A stretch of 5,940 nucleotides of DNA from an uncultured Gemmatimonadota bacterium (GCA_913009915.1 CAJVYZ010000197.1:1-5940), one strand, 5' to 3'; counted from the first letter of the stretch, positions 1-5,752 are shown. Notes: generated from the sequence alone by a model not told the origin. Numbers and translations are program-made.

Positions 1-9
1 TCTTTTGTT

Positions 10-67
10 AACGACACCGCGCCCACCGAGATCTCCCCTCTTTCCCTACACGCCGCTCTCCCGATCT
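10..67 (+). other. Illumina P5 adapter remnant (artefact)
   Basis: These 58 bases align without gaps to the full Illumina P5/universal adapter (as I remember it), with 50 of 58 identical, ending in CCGATCT at 61-67. All eight differences (positions 12, 15, 18, 22, 35, 37, 53, 60) read as C here, which is G on the opposite strand. That fits the end of a read that ran through a short fragment into the adapter on a two-colour instrument, where lost signal is called G. The nine bases before it (1-9) read AACAAAAGA on the opposite strand, an A-rich run as expected beyond the adapter end. None of 1-67 is genomic, so no reading frame starting here is real. Confidence 0.95.
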
Positions 68-152
68 ATACCGAAGTCACCGTACCGGGCCTACCTCAAC
101 CGGCTCGTTTGTACCATTTCTGGCCGACAAAGGCCGCGACTCCGATGCCCTG
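68..152. other. Short non-coding stretch downstream of mtfA
   Basis: This is the genomic sequence between the adapter and the peptidase stop codon. It contains a small GGCC-TTTGTC-GGCC inverted repeat on the minus strand but no T-run, so I do not call a terminator. I see no gene here. Confidence 0.4.
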
Positions 153-977
153 TTAGACGGCGCCATGCCCGCGGGTTGGTTGCACCAAAGTCGCGGGATC
201 GATCTTGTAGAAGTCCAATAGCAATGCATAGAGGTCTGGTTGGTCCTTACGTAGCGCGACGGGTGTTTCGAAATATGCTTCCGTCGCAACAGCAAAGAAC
301 TCCGCACGATCCTCGGCCCCGTACGGATCCAGAATTGTCGCTTCACCTTTGGCGACGCGAGCCGTGTGCTCCGCAAATTTGAGCGACAACAGCGCTGCCC
401 ATGCCCGGTAGGCCGAGCCTGAGTCGAGAACGGGGATACCATCGAGACTGCCGTCCTCAACATCAAGCATGTGGGCAAACTCGTGCAGCACGACGTTTTC
501 GCCATCAGTGGCCACGCGGGTCGCTCGTTTCACGGCGTCCCAGCCGAGTATCACAGTGCCTGACTGCCAGGCCTGACCTTCAAGAGGTTCATCGGGAGAA
601 ACGATTTCACCTGACGCGGGCAGCGCCTGCGGCTTGGGGACAAAACTTGATGGGTACACCAAGACACGGCGGACACGAGTGTACCTCGGATACGGCATGC
701 GCAGTAGCAAGAGGCAAGCTTGGGCCCCAATCGTTAGCCGAATCTCCTCCGTGAGTCGTAATCCCCCACATCCCTCGATCGGAACTTCCCGAAAGAACAG
801 CTGCATGCGGTGATAGAGTCGATCCTGGTCCTGCGTTGAAAGGCGGGCTACTAAGGGGAGTTGTCTGCTGATGAGTGCCCCCCACGCCGGTGGAATAGGA
901 TCCGTGGGGAGGCTCACCGGACCTGCTGTGGGAAGCCATGAAAGGAATTGCCCGAGGCTGTGGATCAAACGATTCAT
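153..977 (-). CDS. mtfA: MtfA-like zinc metallopeptidase (M90 family)
   Basis: A cytoplasmic zinc-dependent peptidase related to Escherichia coli MtfA, which cleaves peptides and binds the glucose repressor Mlc (DgsA). The substrate here is unknown. From the ATG at 977 the protein has 274 residues, close to the 265 of the E. coli protein. The zinc motif HEFAH lies at about residues 165-169, followed by MLD. The third ligand is probably the Glu of EFFAVATEAYF (about residue 226), in the position of the E. coli ECFAV glutamate. The upstream block EGQAWQSGTVILGW also matches the family (SGQSWQQGPIVLNW in E. coli). The frame stays open upstream to a GTG at 1061, adding 28 Arg-rich residues. I prefer the ATG because family members begin about there and a GC-rich hairpin (1022-1046) sits in the extension. 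Neither start has a clear Shine-Dalgarno. Only about 11 of the first 20 codons end in G or C, lower than in most genes here. No mlc/dgsA partner is visible. Confidence 0.9.
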   Translation of the reverse strand: MNRLIHSLGQFLSWLPTAGPVSLPTDPIPPAWGALISRQLPLVARLSTQDQDRLYHRMQLFFREVPIEGCGGLRLTEEIRLTIGAQACLLLLRMPYPRYTRVRRVLVYPSSFVPKPQALPASGEIVSPDEPLEGQAWQSGTVILGWDAVKRATRVATDGENVVLHEFAHMLDVEDGSLDGIPVLDSGSAYRAWAALLSLKFAEHTARVAKGEATILDPYGAEDRAEFFAVATEAYFETPVALRKDQPDLYALLLDFYKIDPATLVQPTRGHGAV

Positions 978-1021
978 TAAGGCTGACCGCTGGTAGCGCT
1001 GTCTGACGGACCCCCGTTTGA

Positions 1022-1046
1022 GCTGCGGGCGCAGGACGCGCCCAGC
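1022..1046. repeat. GC-rich hairpin upstream of mtfA
   Basis: A perfect 6-base stem, GGGCGC at 1027-1032 and GCGCCC at 1038-1043, closes on a five-base loop. It is extended by GCT/AGC across a two-base bulge. It lies between the methyltransferase remnant and the preferred mtfA start, with no T-run on either side. It could be a leader structure or a weak transcription barrier; the role is inferred only from position. Confidence 0.4.
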
Positions 1047-1121
1047 CGCGCGTATCGCCACAATCTACTCGTATCTTGTCTGCAGCTCGTATCAACGCCA
1101 GCCATCGCCGCCAGTCGGCTC

Positions 1122-1571
1122 CTAGAGCGCGTTAGGCATCCGCCCCGCTCCCATCTGGTCCGTGCTTGGCTTCCTTCCGACAAATACCTCGTGCGCACCA
1201 GCCTCGAGTCCGGAGTGCTCGAACGGCACCACGGTTGGCTGGAATCCCACGTCGGAGAGCAGGCGAAGCCAATCCGCCCGCGCAAACAGGCCCGCGACAT
1301 GCCTGTCCCGTTCCACGTGGACGGACCCATCACTCTCGCGCAGCAGGTACACCATGTCAACCAGGTAGGTCGTGTCTGTCGGATCGGGATCCCACGTCCA
1401 CTCAAGGTACCGTAGGCTCCGGTGTTCGCCGTCGTGACCGCCATGGCTCGTCGTCGGGTGGAAGTCCTCCTGCGCATGATCGGGGGCGAACAGCGCTGCA
1501 CCGCCAAACCGGCAATGCACCAAGGCCGTTGTGAGGGCCTTACGGAGCTCCGATTCGGTGGTCAGGTACAC
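1122..1571 (-). pseudogene. Truncated class I SAM-dependent methyltransferase (C-terminal half)
   Basis: The reading frame encodes the C-terminal half of a class I SAM-dependent methyltransferase. Recognisable pieces are YLTTESELRKAL, then HCRFGGAALFAPDH (the strand and turn equivalent to the usual CRPGG block), RYLEWTWDPDP, and the C-terminal strand pair VPFEH...HEVFVGRKP. The Rossmann motif I glycine loop that binds SAM should lie about 100 residues further upstream and is absent. The homology stops at the GTG at 1571, next to the TerB stop codon. A 149-residue product could start at that GTG, but it would lack the SAM site and should be inactive. The frame is open through ten codons back to the TerB TGA (1599-1601), so only one stop separates the two. 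The last 11 or so residues (after GRKPST) look unrelated to the family. The truncation may come from rearrangement or from chimeric assembly. The family assignment is firm; the substrate is unknown. Confidence 0.8.
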
Positions 1572-1598
1572 CGGTGACCGCCCCGCCGCCCCACTCCA

Positions 1599-2069
1599 TC
1601 ACCCCCCCGTCGCCTTCTTCCTGGCGGCGTTCAGATACCCCGGCTCCAAATCCAGCAAATTGGAAATCTTCCGCACCAGATACGCCTCGTGCGAGGCGAT
1701 CTGTCCGTCGGCCGCCACCAGCCCCCACATCACTTCGGCCAGCACCACCTTCTGCCCCAGATCGAAGTTCTCCGAGATGAGCGAGGTGAACTGGAAGTGG
1801 TCGACCGACTCCTGGTGTTCCTCCCCCGCCAGTTCCAGCAGCCCGGCGACCTCGTCCTCGGTGAGATCGAACTGCCGGACCAACGCCCCCTCGATGTAAC
1901 TCCGCTCTTCCGGCGAGAACTCGTCGTCGGCGTAGGCCAGTTCCAGCAGGAGTGCGGCGGCCGCCAGTTGGACCGCGTGGCCATCGTCTGCGGGCTCCGG
2001 CGCGTCGGCAGCATGGCCGGATTCTGGAGCGATGCGGGATTCGAAGAACGCCTGGATCGACTTGAGCAT
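1599..2069 (-). CDS. TerB-family protein (tellurite resistance TerB-like domain)
   Basis: A complete small cytoplasmic, all-helical protein of 156 residues with a TerB-like fold. An N-terminal helix (1-13) and an acidic linker (15-31) precede the domain. Two related acidic motifs, YADDEFSPEE (about 46-55) and AADGQIASHE (about 119-128), are the paired metal-binding-type sites usual for this family; between them lies FDLTEDEVAGLLELA. The length fits stand-alone TerB-like proteins. Such proteins are linked to tellurite and stress responses, but single copies like this one, with no other ter genes, have no proven role. The ATG at 2069 is the first start; GAGGGG lies upstream at a long spacing of 14 bases, so initiation looks weak. 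The end of the gene is a seven-base G run just before TGA, a place where an indel error would alter the last residues. Both flanking genes are broken on the sides facing this gene. Confidence 0.85.
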   Translation of the reverse strand: MLKSIQAFFESRIAPESGHAADAPEPADDGHAVQLAAAALLLELAYADDEFSPEERSYIEGALVRQFDLTEDEVAGLLELAGEEHQESVDHFQFTSLISENFDLGQKVVLAEVMWGLVAADGQIASHEAYLVRKISNLLDLEPGYLNAARKKATGG

Positions 2070-2099
2070 GGAGAGAAAGGTAACCCCTCAAAGCTGTAC

Positions 2100-2110
2100 C
2101 GTGGTCCACG
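2100..2110. promoter_or_regulatory. 11-base perfect palindrome upstream of TerB
   Basis: CGTGGTCCACG is a perfect odd palindrome about 30 bases upstream of the TerB start and just before the transporter fragment. It might be an operator half-site pair, but it also lies in the zone where a sequence junction is suspected. No convincing promoter boxes accompany it. Confidence 0.25.
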
Positions 2111-2116
2111 ATCCAC

Positions 2117-2527
2117 TTGGCCACGACAGCGGTCCTTACGAGGCACAATCCTATGAAGGTACCGATCTTCTCCATGGTCCTCGGCATCGCCGTAGACGAC
2201 ACCTTGCAGCTCGTGTGGGCCGGAGCGCCAGAGGGTTCCTTCGGCATCTTCGCGGGTCCGGTCGCCGTGCGGCATGTTGCGCAACCCATTACGCTCACCT
2301 CGCTCGCGGCTGCGGTCGGGTTCGGGTCTCTGGCGCTGTCACCGTTTCCCGTCACTCAGCGGCTGGGCCTGCTGATGGCAGTGAGCCTGTCGGTCGCGTG
2401 GCTGGCCGATGTCACCGTAACACCTCTACTCTTGTCCGGCCGCCGATTGGGTCGGTCAAGCAACACCGAGCGAAAGTCCACCACCACTGTAGCCTCGGTG
2501 TGCGCGACGGTGCCCTCACCGGCCTGA
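2117..2527 (+). pseudogene. C-terminal fragment of an RND/MMPL-family transporter
   Basis: The frame encodes the end of an inner-membrane RND/MMPL-type exporter. FSMVLGIAVDDTLQLVW is the second-half membrane helix with the paired Asp residues that in this superfamily relay protons. It is followed by PITLTSLAAAVGFGSLALS (next helix), FPVTQRLGLLMAVSL and a last helix ending LADVTVTPLLL, then a polar tail of about 30 residues. Members of this superfamily usually have 750-1000 residues with twelve helices; only the last three are here, so it cannot work alone. Recognisable similarity begins near the ATG at 2153. The upstream codons from the TTG at 2117 are not convincing, and a TAA closes the frame at 2081-2083. 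There is no clear ribosome site. The stop at 2527 looks like a natural C-terminus and converges on the cytochrome gene with a 26-base gap. The N-terminal loss may reflect deletion or a chimeric contig. Confidence 0.75.
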
Positions 2528-2553
2528 GTCGTCACGCAGTTGCGTCCACCTTT

Positions 2554-3276
2554 CTAGTCGTCGTGGTCTTTGTCTCCGCCTTTGTCGCCCTTATCACCCT
2601 TATCACCCTTGTCGCCCTTATCATCCTTGTCGCCCTTGTCATCCTTGTCGGCTTTGTCACCCTTGTCGTGCTTGTCGTCTTTGTCGGCTTTATCGCCCTT
2701 GTCATCCTTGTCATCCTTATCGGCTTTGTCACCTTTGTCACTACCAAGGAACATGGCGATCGCCTCGAGGTCAGACTCGGGCAGGCAGCCGAGGAAGTTC
2801 ATTTCCGATTCGTCGGAGATGGCCTCCCCTACGTCGTCCCCTTCACCGCGGATGTCGTCGCCGACCAAGCCGCCGCTTCCGTCCGCCCCGTGACAACTGG
2901 CGCAGGCCGTGATGTATCGCTCCTGCCCCGTGACAGGCTCCGAGTTCAGGAATTCCTCGATTTCCAGAATCTGATCGGATACCAAGCGGCCTTGGAGCCA
3001 CTGCATGGATGGCACCCCACCGGGGAACGCCCAGGTGCCGTAAATGGATGCGTCAATCGAGCAGCTCCTGGATCCCAGAACCTTCTTTCCGACCGGCGCC
3101 GGCTGGTCGAAATCGCCATGACAGAACGCACAGTTGGCGTCGTAAGCGCCACGGTCAGCCACAGCTACCAGCTGCCCCGCGTGCTCGGACGTGACGTCAG
3201 TCGGTGATTCCGTAGTACATGCTTGGATCAACAAAACCATCATCCCCACTCCAAAGGAAAGGCGGATGCGACTCAT
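2554..3276 (-). CDS. Lipoprotein diheme cytochrome c with Lys/Asp triplet-repeat tail
   Basis: An exported diheme c-type cytochrome of 240 residues, probably lipid-anchored and carrying electrons at the periplasmic face. The start is a basic MSRIR followed by a hydrophobic segment and a lipobox-like LIQAC (Cys20; Gln at -2 is unusual). The first heme site is CAFCH (residues 49-53), with Met91 in GVPSMQWL as the likely distal ligand. The second is CASCH (125-129), with Met159 in SEMNFLGCLP. Each site is followed by the short helix typical of small class I cytochromes (ILEIEEFL, DLEAIAMFL). Two further cysteines, Cys72 and Cys164, could pair. After residue 178 the protein becomes 18 consecutive D-K-x triplets (x = G, A, D or H) and ends GGDKDHDD. 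The ATG at 3276 has a GGAGGT four bases upstream; an upstream TTG at 3288 would overlap that site and is rejected. About 12 of the first 20 codons end in G or C. The partner enzyme is not visible. Confidence 0.88.
   Translation of the reverse strand: MSRIRLSFGVGMMVLLIQACTTESPTDVTSEHAGQLVAVADRGAYDANCAFCHGDFDQPAPVGKKVLGSRSCSIDASIYGTWAFPGGVPSMQWLQGRLVSDQILEIEEFLNSEPVTGQERYITACASCHGADGSGGLVGDDIRGEGDDVGEAISDESEMNFLGCLPESDLEAIAMFLGSDKGDKADKDDKDDKGDKADKDDKHDKGDKADKDDKGDKDDKGDKGDKGDKGDKGGDKDHDD
2557..2742 (-). repeat. Triplet/36-base repeat encoding (D-K-x)n cytochrome tail
   Basis: This is coding repeat DNA with a 9-base basic unit encoding Asp-Lys-x. The first twelve triplets form three copies of a 36-base higher-order unit, DKG-DKA-DKD-DKx, at 2704-2739, 2668-2703 and 2632-2667, with x = D, H and G. 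The last six triplets are one DKD and then five DKG. The copies differ mainly at synonymous positions (GAC/GAT, AAA/AAG), so the amino acid pattern seems more conserved than the DNA. Being C/T-rich on the plus strand, it leaves long open but meaningless frames there, one giving a false hydrophobic stretch. Confidence 0.9.
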
Positions 3277-3280
3277 CGGG

Positions 3281-3295
3281 ACCTCCAATTATTGG
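3281..3295 (-). promoter_or_regulatory. Cytochrome ribosome binding site overlapped by CCAAT-T-ATTGG palindrome
   Basis: On the minus strand GGAGGT (3286-3281) sits four bases before the ATG at 3276 and fixes that start. It overlaps an 11-base perfect palindrome, CCAATTATTGG (3285-3295). The loop would be a single base, so a DNA-binding operator is more plausible than an RNA hairpin. A protein bound here could block transcription just before the gene; this is inference. Confidence 0.5.
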
Positions 3296-3320
3296 TGCGC
3301 TGAACGAGAATACTGCTGCT

Positions 3321-3378
3321 ATCAGGTTAGGGCCCGAAGCCTGATCATTGCATGAAGACTCCCGTAACAAAACTTCAT
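3321..3378 (-). promoter_or_regulatory. Two inverted repeats in the cytochrome gene leader
   Basis: ATCAGG (3321-3326) pairs with CCTGAT (3340-3345), and ATGAAG (3352-3357) pairs with CTTCAT (3373-3378); both are perfect six-base stems, with 13- and 15-base loops. On the minus strand they lie 45-100 bases upstream of the cytochrome ATG in an AT-richer stretch. They could be a structured leader or regulator sites. I could not find a well-spaced -35/-10 pair with confidence. Confidence 0.35.
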
Positions 3379-3781
3379 ATTCTCGGCCCCCCACCAGGAA
3401 CGTCATATTACGACACCATGTTGGCTTGGGGTGCAACCAAGTAGACGGGCGAGCGCACTACCTGCGCGTGCACAACCTCATCGCCATGTCTTCGACGTTG
3501 ATCGAGACGCCATACACCTCTCGCAGAACCTGCAATAAGATGCATGCCGTCCTGGTATGGACGGCGACGTCGAAAACGTCGGGTGCCAAGGGTCGAGGTC
3601 GGCATGGGACTCCGGCTTTCCGGTCGCCCGGCGTACGCCATCCGCCGAGTGAACATGCCTTCGTCCGGCGGAGGTCGTCCAAGGGAACAGCCGCGTGGCC
3701 CGGCAAGACCGAACTGCCGTTTCCCGCACCCTGGCGCGCGATTCCGATCCCAATCACAATTGATTTCCCTACCACCTTGGG

Positions 3782-3819
3782 TCTGCCGTCATCACTCGAG
3801 CGTCCGCCGTCAGCGCTCG
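3782..3819 (+). repeat. Imperfect 21-base-period direct repeat before the lipoprotein gene
   Basis: Positions 3782-3798 and 3803-3819 match at 14 of 17 bases (core GCCGTCA in both), spaced 21 bases start to start, two turns of the helix. The segment CGAGCG (3797-3802) also pairs with CGCTCG (3814-3819). It ends six bases before the Shine-Dalgarno of the lipoprotein gene. Tandem operator half-sites or a leader hairpin are possible; neither is proven. Confidence 0.4.
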
Positions 3820-3835
3820 TACCCAAGGAGGCCTC

Positions 3836-5095
3836 ATGAAACGCCGGATGCTCACCCTTACCCTGCTGGGGCTGGCCCTGGCCTGCTCCGAGCGGGCGGC
3901 TCCCCCAACCGAACCGGACGTCAGCGCAGACCCGGTGCCCGACAACGAACCAGCACCGCCCGAAACATCGGAGCGCGGCGCCATGGAGGCGCTGGCCCGT
4001 CAGGTGGCCCTCGCCATGGGAAGCGACGCCTTCCGCGCCGAGCTGCGGCAGCAGCTGGAGCTGTCCCCGCTCAGAGAGCACAAGCTTCCCGCGGCAGAAT
4101 TCCTGGCGGGGCGCCAACCGCTGCTGGCTCAGGCGGCACTGGTGAGCGCCGTCGATCCGGGCGCCGTCATCTCGCTGGCCGGTCGCACCATCCCCGCCGA
4201 GTTGTACTTTCCCGTTCCGGGCCACAGGGATGCGTGGACCGGCGGGACCGACGTCCTGGTGGCCACGGCCATGGACGACGACGACGCCCCGGTGGCGTTC
4301 GACACCGAGGGCCGCCGCTACCGTCTCGACCCGAGGCAACCACCCTCCACTCCGGTGCTGGCCCTGGTCCCGCGGGAGTCGCACCGCCTGCGCCTGGCAT
4401 CCGCCAAGTGCATGGAGGCAGAGTGCGTCCAGCCGTGGGGAGGTGGCGGCGGCGGGGCCGGCGGCAGTAATCCCGCTGGGCCCTCGCTATCGGCGGGCTC
4501 GCTCACGCTCACCCACGCGGAATTCGTGGACGATTTTGAGGGTTGGTTGAAGGGCAATCCCGAGTTTGAGCTCCACATCCTGGGCCCCATCAGCCAGTCG
4601 GACACGTCGACCATGATGAGCTATCAGTGCATTGGGGAGCACGCACCGCCGGGTTACGTCTGGGACATGAACCGCTTGTCGTGGGACGGCCAGGTCAAGT
4701 TGTTCAGCTTCGAACAGATGGACGCCTTCGAGAAGGCCTACCCGGGGAGAGCCTATCTGGTGTTTGCCGTGGAGGACGATAGCGATGCCTGCGTCATCAC
4801 CAGCAACGCCAATCAATTCAAGGACATGCTCGGCATACTGCGCCAGGCCTACGATGAGTACACCGCGGCCAAGGACCAGAAGATCGGCTTCAACGACGCC
4901 GACCGTATCCTCAAGGCGGCCCAGACCGGAGCTAAACTGCTGACCGCCATCGCCAATTTCATCACCACCAAGGACGACCCCATCGGCATCGCCGTGGAAA
5001 GCAGTGTAGCCGGGCGGTTTCATCCGGCGGCCAATTGGGTGGTGTTGAACGCCAACAACGCGGTGACCGGATGGCTGGCGTTGGGAATGCGCTAG
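3836..5095 (+). CDS. Lipoprotein of unknown function, two-domain
   Basis: I do not recognise the family with certainty. The 419-residue protein starts with a basic MKRRM, a Leu-rich segment and the lipobox LALAC (Cys17), so it should be an exported, lipid-anchored protein. A Pro/Glu/Asp-rich tether (about 18-47) leads to a helical part (48-100) with ARQVALAMGSDAFRAEL and SPLREHKLP. A probable beta domain follows (105-188) with IPAELYFPVPG and DTEGRRYRL. A CMEAEC pair (192, 197) and a run of six glycines (202-207) mark a linker. The C-terminal domain (220-419) contains DDFEGWLKGNPEFELHILGP, Cys265 and Cys319 (a possible disulfide) and several helices. The pattern recalls secreted proteins of unknown function in soil bacteria, possibly DUF3103-like; treat that as a guess. 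AAGGAGG at 3825-3831 supports the ATG at 3836. The next gene follows after 45 bases, suggesting an operon. About 18 of the first 20 codons end in G or C. Confidence 0.85.
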   Translation: MKRRMLTLTLLGLALACSERAAPPTEPDVSADPVPDNEPAPPETSERGAMEALARQVALAMGSDAFRAELRQQLELSPLREHKLPAAEFLAGRQPLLAQAALVSAVDPGAVISLAGRTIPAELYFPVPGHRDAWTGGTDVLVATAMDDDDAPVAFDTEGRRYRLDPRQPPSTPVLALVPRESHRLRLASAKCMEAECVQPWGGGGGGAGGSNPAGPSLSAGSLTLTHAEFVDDFEGWLKGNPEFELHILGPISQSDTSTMMSYQCIGEHAPPGYVWDMNRLSWDGQVKLFSFEQMDAFEKAYPGRAYLVFAVEDDSDACVITSNANQFKDMLGILRQAYDEYTAAKDQKIGFNDADRILKAAQTGAKLLTAIANFITTKDDPIGIAVESSVAGRFHPAANWVVLNANNAVTGWLALGMR

Positions 5096-5129
5096 CTCGT
5101 TGAGTCACCATCAGTCCATTTCGTGAACC

Positions 5130-5135
5130 GGGAGG
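5130..5135 (+). promoter_or_regulatory. Ribosome binding site fixing the barrel-protein start
   Basis: GGGAGG lies five bases before the GTG at 5141. It sits inside the longer frame that would begin at the GTG at 5123, which has no such site. This favours 5141 and gives a proper signal peptide. Confidence 0.7.
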
Positions 5136-5140
5136 TTGCC

Positions 5141-5752
5141 GTGCTGCTCCGTACCGTATCGCTCGCCCTTGGCGCCATCGTGATGATGCAGGCCCAAGGA
5201 AGTGCCCAGCAACACCGCTGGACCATCGGCCTCGATGTGGGGCGGGCCCACACCGGCGGCACCTCCCGGGACACGGCCTCCGGCGACGACCGGTCCTTCC
5301 GGCCCGCCAACTCCACGGTGTGGAGCGTGCGCGCCTCACGACAGGTTGGAGGGTTCGCCCTCGGCTTGGTCGGCAGCTACGGAACCGCCGGATTCGCCCT
5401 GGAAGGCCCCGACCTGCTCCTGGTGGATAGGACCGTCAGGTTCACCTTCTACCAACTGGCCCCGATCATCGGGGTTCCCCTGACCGGGTTGGGTAATGAC
5501 GGCCAACTGGTATTGACGGGTGGCCCGGTCGTGGCCCTATGGCGGCTCACCGACCAACCCGACCGCACCCGCCTGGGGGCCCAGCTCGGCCTGTCCCTCC
5601 CGGTGTGGTTCGGGCCGGCCCTCGCTGGGGTCGTGCGCCTGGACGGCGTGGTGACGCCTTCGGTGTTCGAGGAGGCGGAACTCCCCGTGGAATTCATCCG
5701 GCAGGCCACCTGGCGGGTGCAGGTGAGCCTGGGCCTGCTGGCGGGATTCTAG
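5141..5752 (+). CDS. Secreted protein, probable outer-membrane beta-barrel
   Basis: A protein of about 203 residues of no recognised named family. From the GTG at 5141 it begins MLLRTVSLALGAIVMM, a typical signal peptide, with likely cleavage after QGSA (about residue 22). The mature part alternates polar and hydrophobic residues in strands rich in Gly and aromatics: RWTIGLDVGRAHTGG, VWSVRASRQVGGFALGLVGSYG, RFTFYQLAPIIGVPL, QLVLTGGPVVALWRL, RLGAQLGLSLPVWF and a last strand WRVQVSLGLLAGF. Ending in Phe is usual for outer-membrane barrels, where the final strand is the BamA recognition signal. The strand count looks like about eight, the size of small OmpA/OmpW-like barrels. It follows the lipoprotein by 45 bases on the same strand, so the two are probably co-transcribed and may act together at the envelope. 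An earlier GTG at 5123 would add six residues but lacks a ribosome site. Confidence 0.75.
   Translation: MLLRTVSLALGAIVMMQAQGSAQQHRWTIGLDVGRAHTGGTSRDTASGDDRSFRPANSTVWSVRASRQVGGFALGLVGSYGTAGFALEGPDLLLVDRTVRFTFYQLAPIIGVPLTGLGNDGQLVLTGGPVVALWRLTDQPDRTRLGAQLGLSLPVWFGPALAGVVRLDGVVTPSVFEEAELPVEFIRQATWRVQVSLGLLAGF

Larger units (their letters stand above)
3289..3835. other. Long intergenic region between divergent cytochrome and lipoprotein genes
   Basis: No convincing gene lies in these roughly 550 bases. The open frames on both strands are Arg/Pro-rich, lack ribosome sites or overlap real genes in other frames. The left part (to about 3420) is AT-richer and is probably the cytochrome promoter and leader. 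The middle holds a six-base hairpin, CGACGT-CGAAA-ACGTCG (3565-3581). The right end carries a 21-base-period direct repeat and the ribosome site of the next gene. No tRNA or known RNA family was recognised. Confidence 0.6.

Noticed and set aside
5..382. Plus-strand open frame at the left end
   Set aside because: It begins inside the sequencing adapter and runs antisense to the well-supported MtfA gene.
1087..1137. Integron attC-like site: minus-strand GCCTAAC at 1137-1131 with partial pairing to GCGTT near 1092, and another RYYYAAC at the MtfA stop (152-158)
   Set aside because: The matching second site does not fit GTTRRRY, the spacers are very unequal (about 7 and 1 bases), and a degenerate 7-mer like this is expected about once per kilobase. 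No integrase or cassette array is visible.
2557..2742. CRISPR-like or satellite array
   Set aside because: The repeats are contiguous, have no spacers and read cleanly as Asp-Lys-x codons at the end of a gene.
2032..3207. Long plus-strand open frame of about 390 codons antisense to the cytochrome, with a Val/Leu/Ile-rich stretch that looks like membrane helices
   Set aside because: The hydrophobic stretch is only the complement of the D-K-x repeat codons. The frame also runs through TerB and transporter sequence in wrong frames, has no ribosome site, and the minus-strand cytochrome has clear motifs.
3348..3839. Plus-strand open frame of 163 codons in the intergenic region
   Set aside because: The composition is Arg/Pro/Ser-rich with no recognisable motif and no ribosome site, and it runs into the start of the lipoprotein gene in another frame.
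3458..4384. Minus-strand open frame of about 308 codons
   Set aside because: It is a GC-rich shadow antisense to the lipoprotein gene, with no ribosome site, no domain pattern and an excess of Gly, Arg and His typical of antisense frames.
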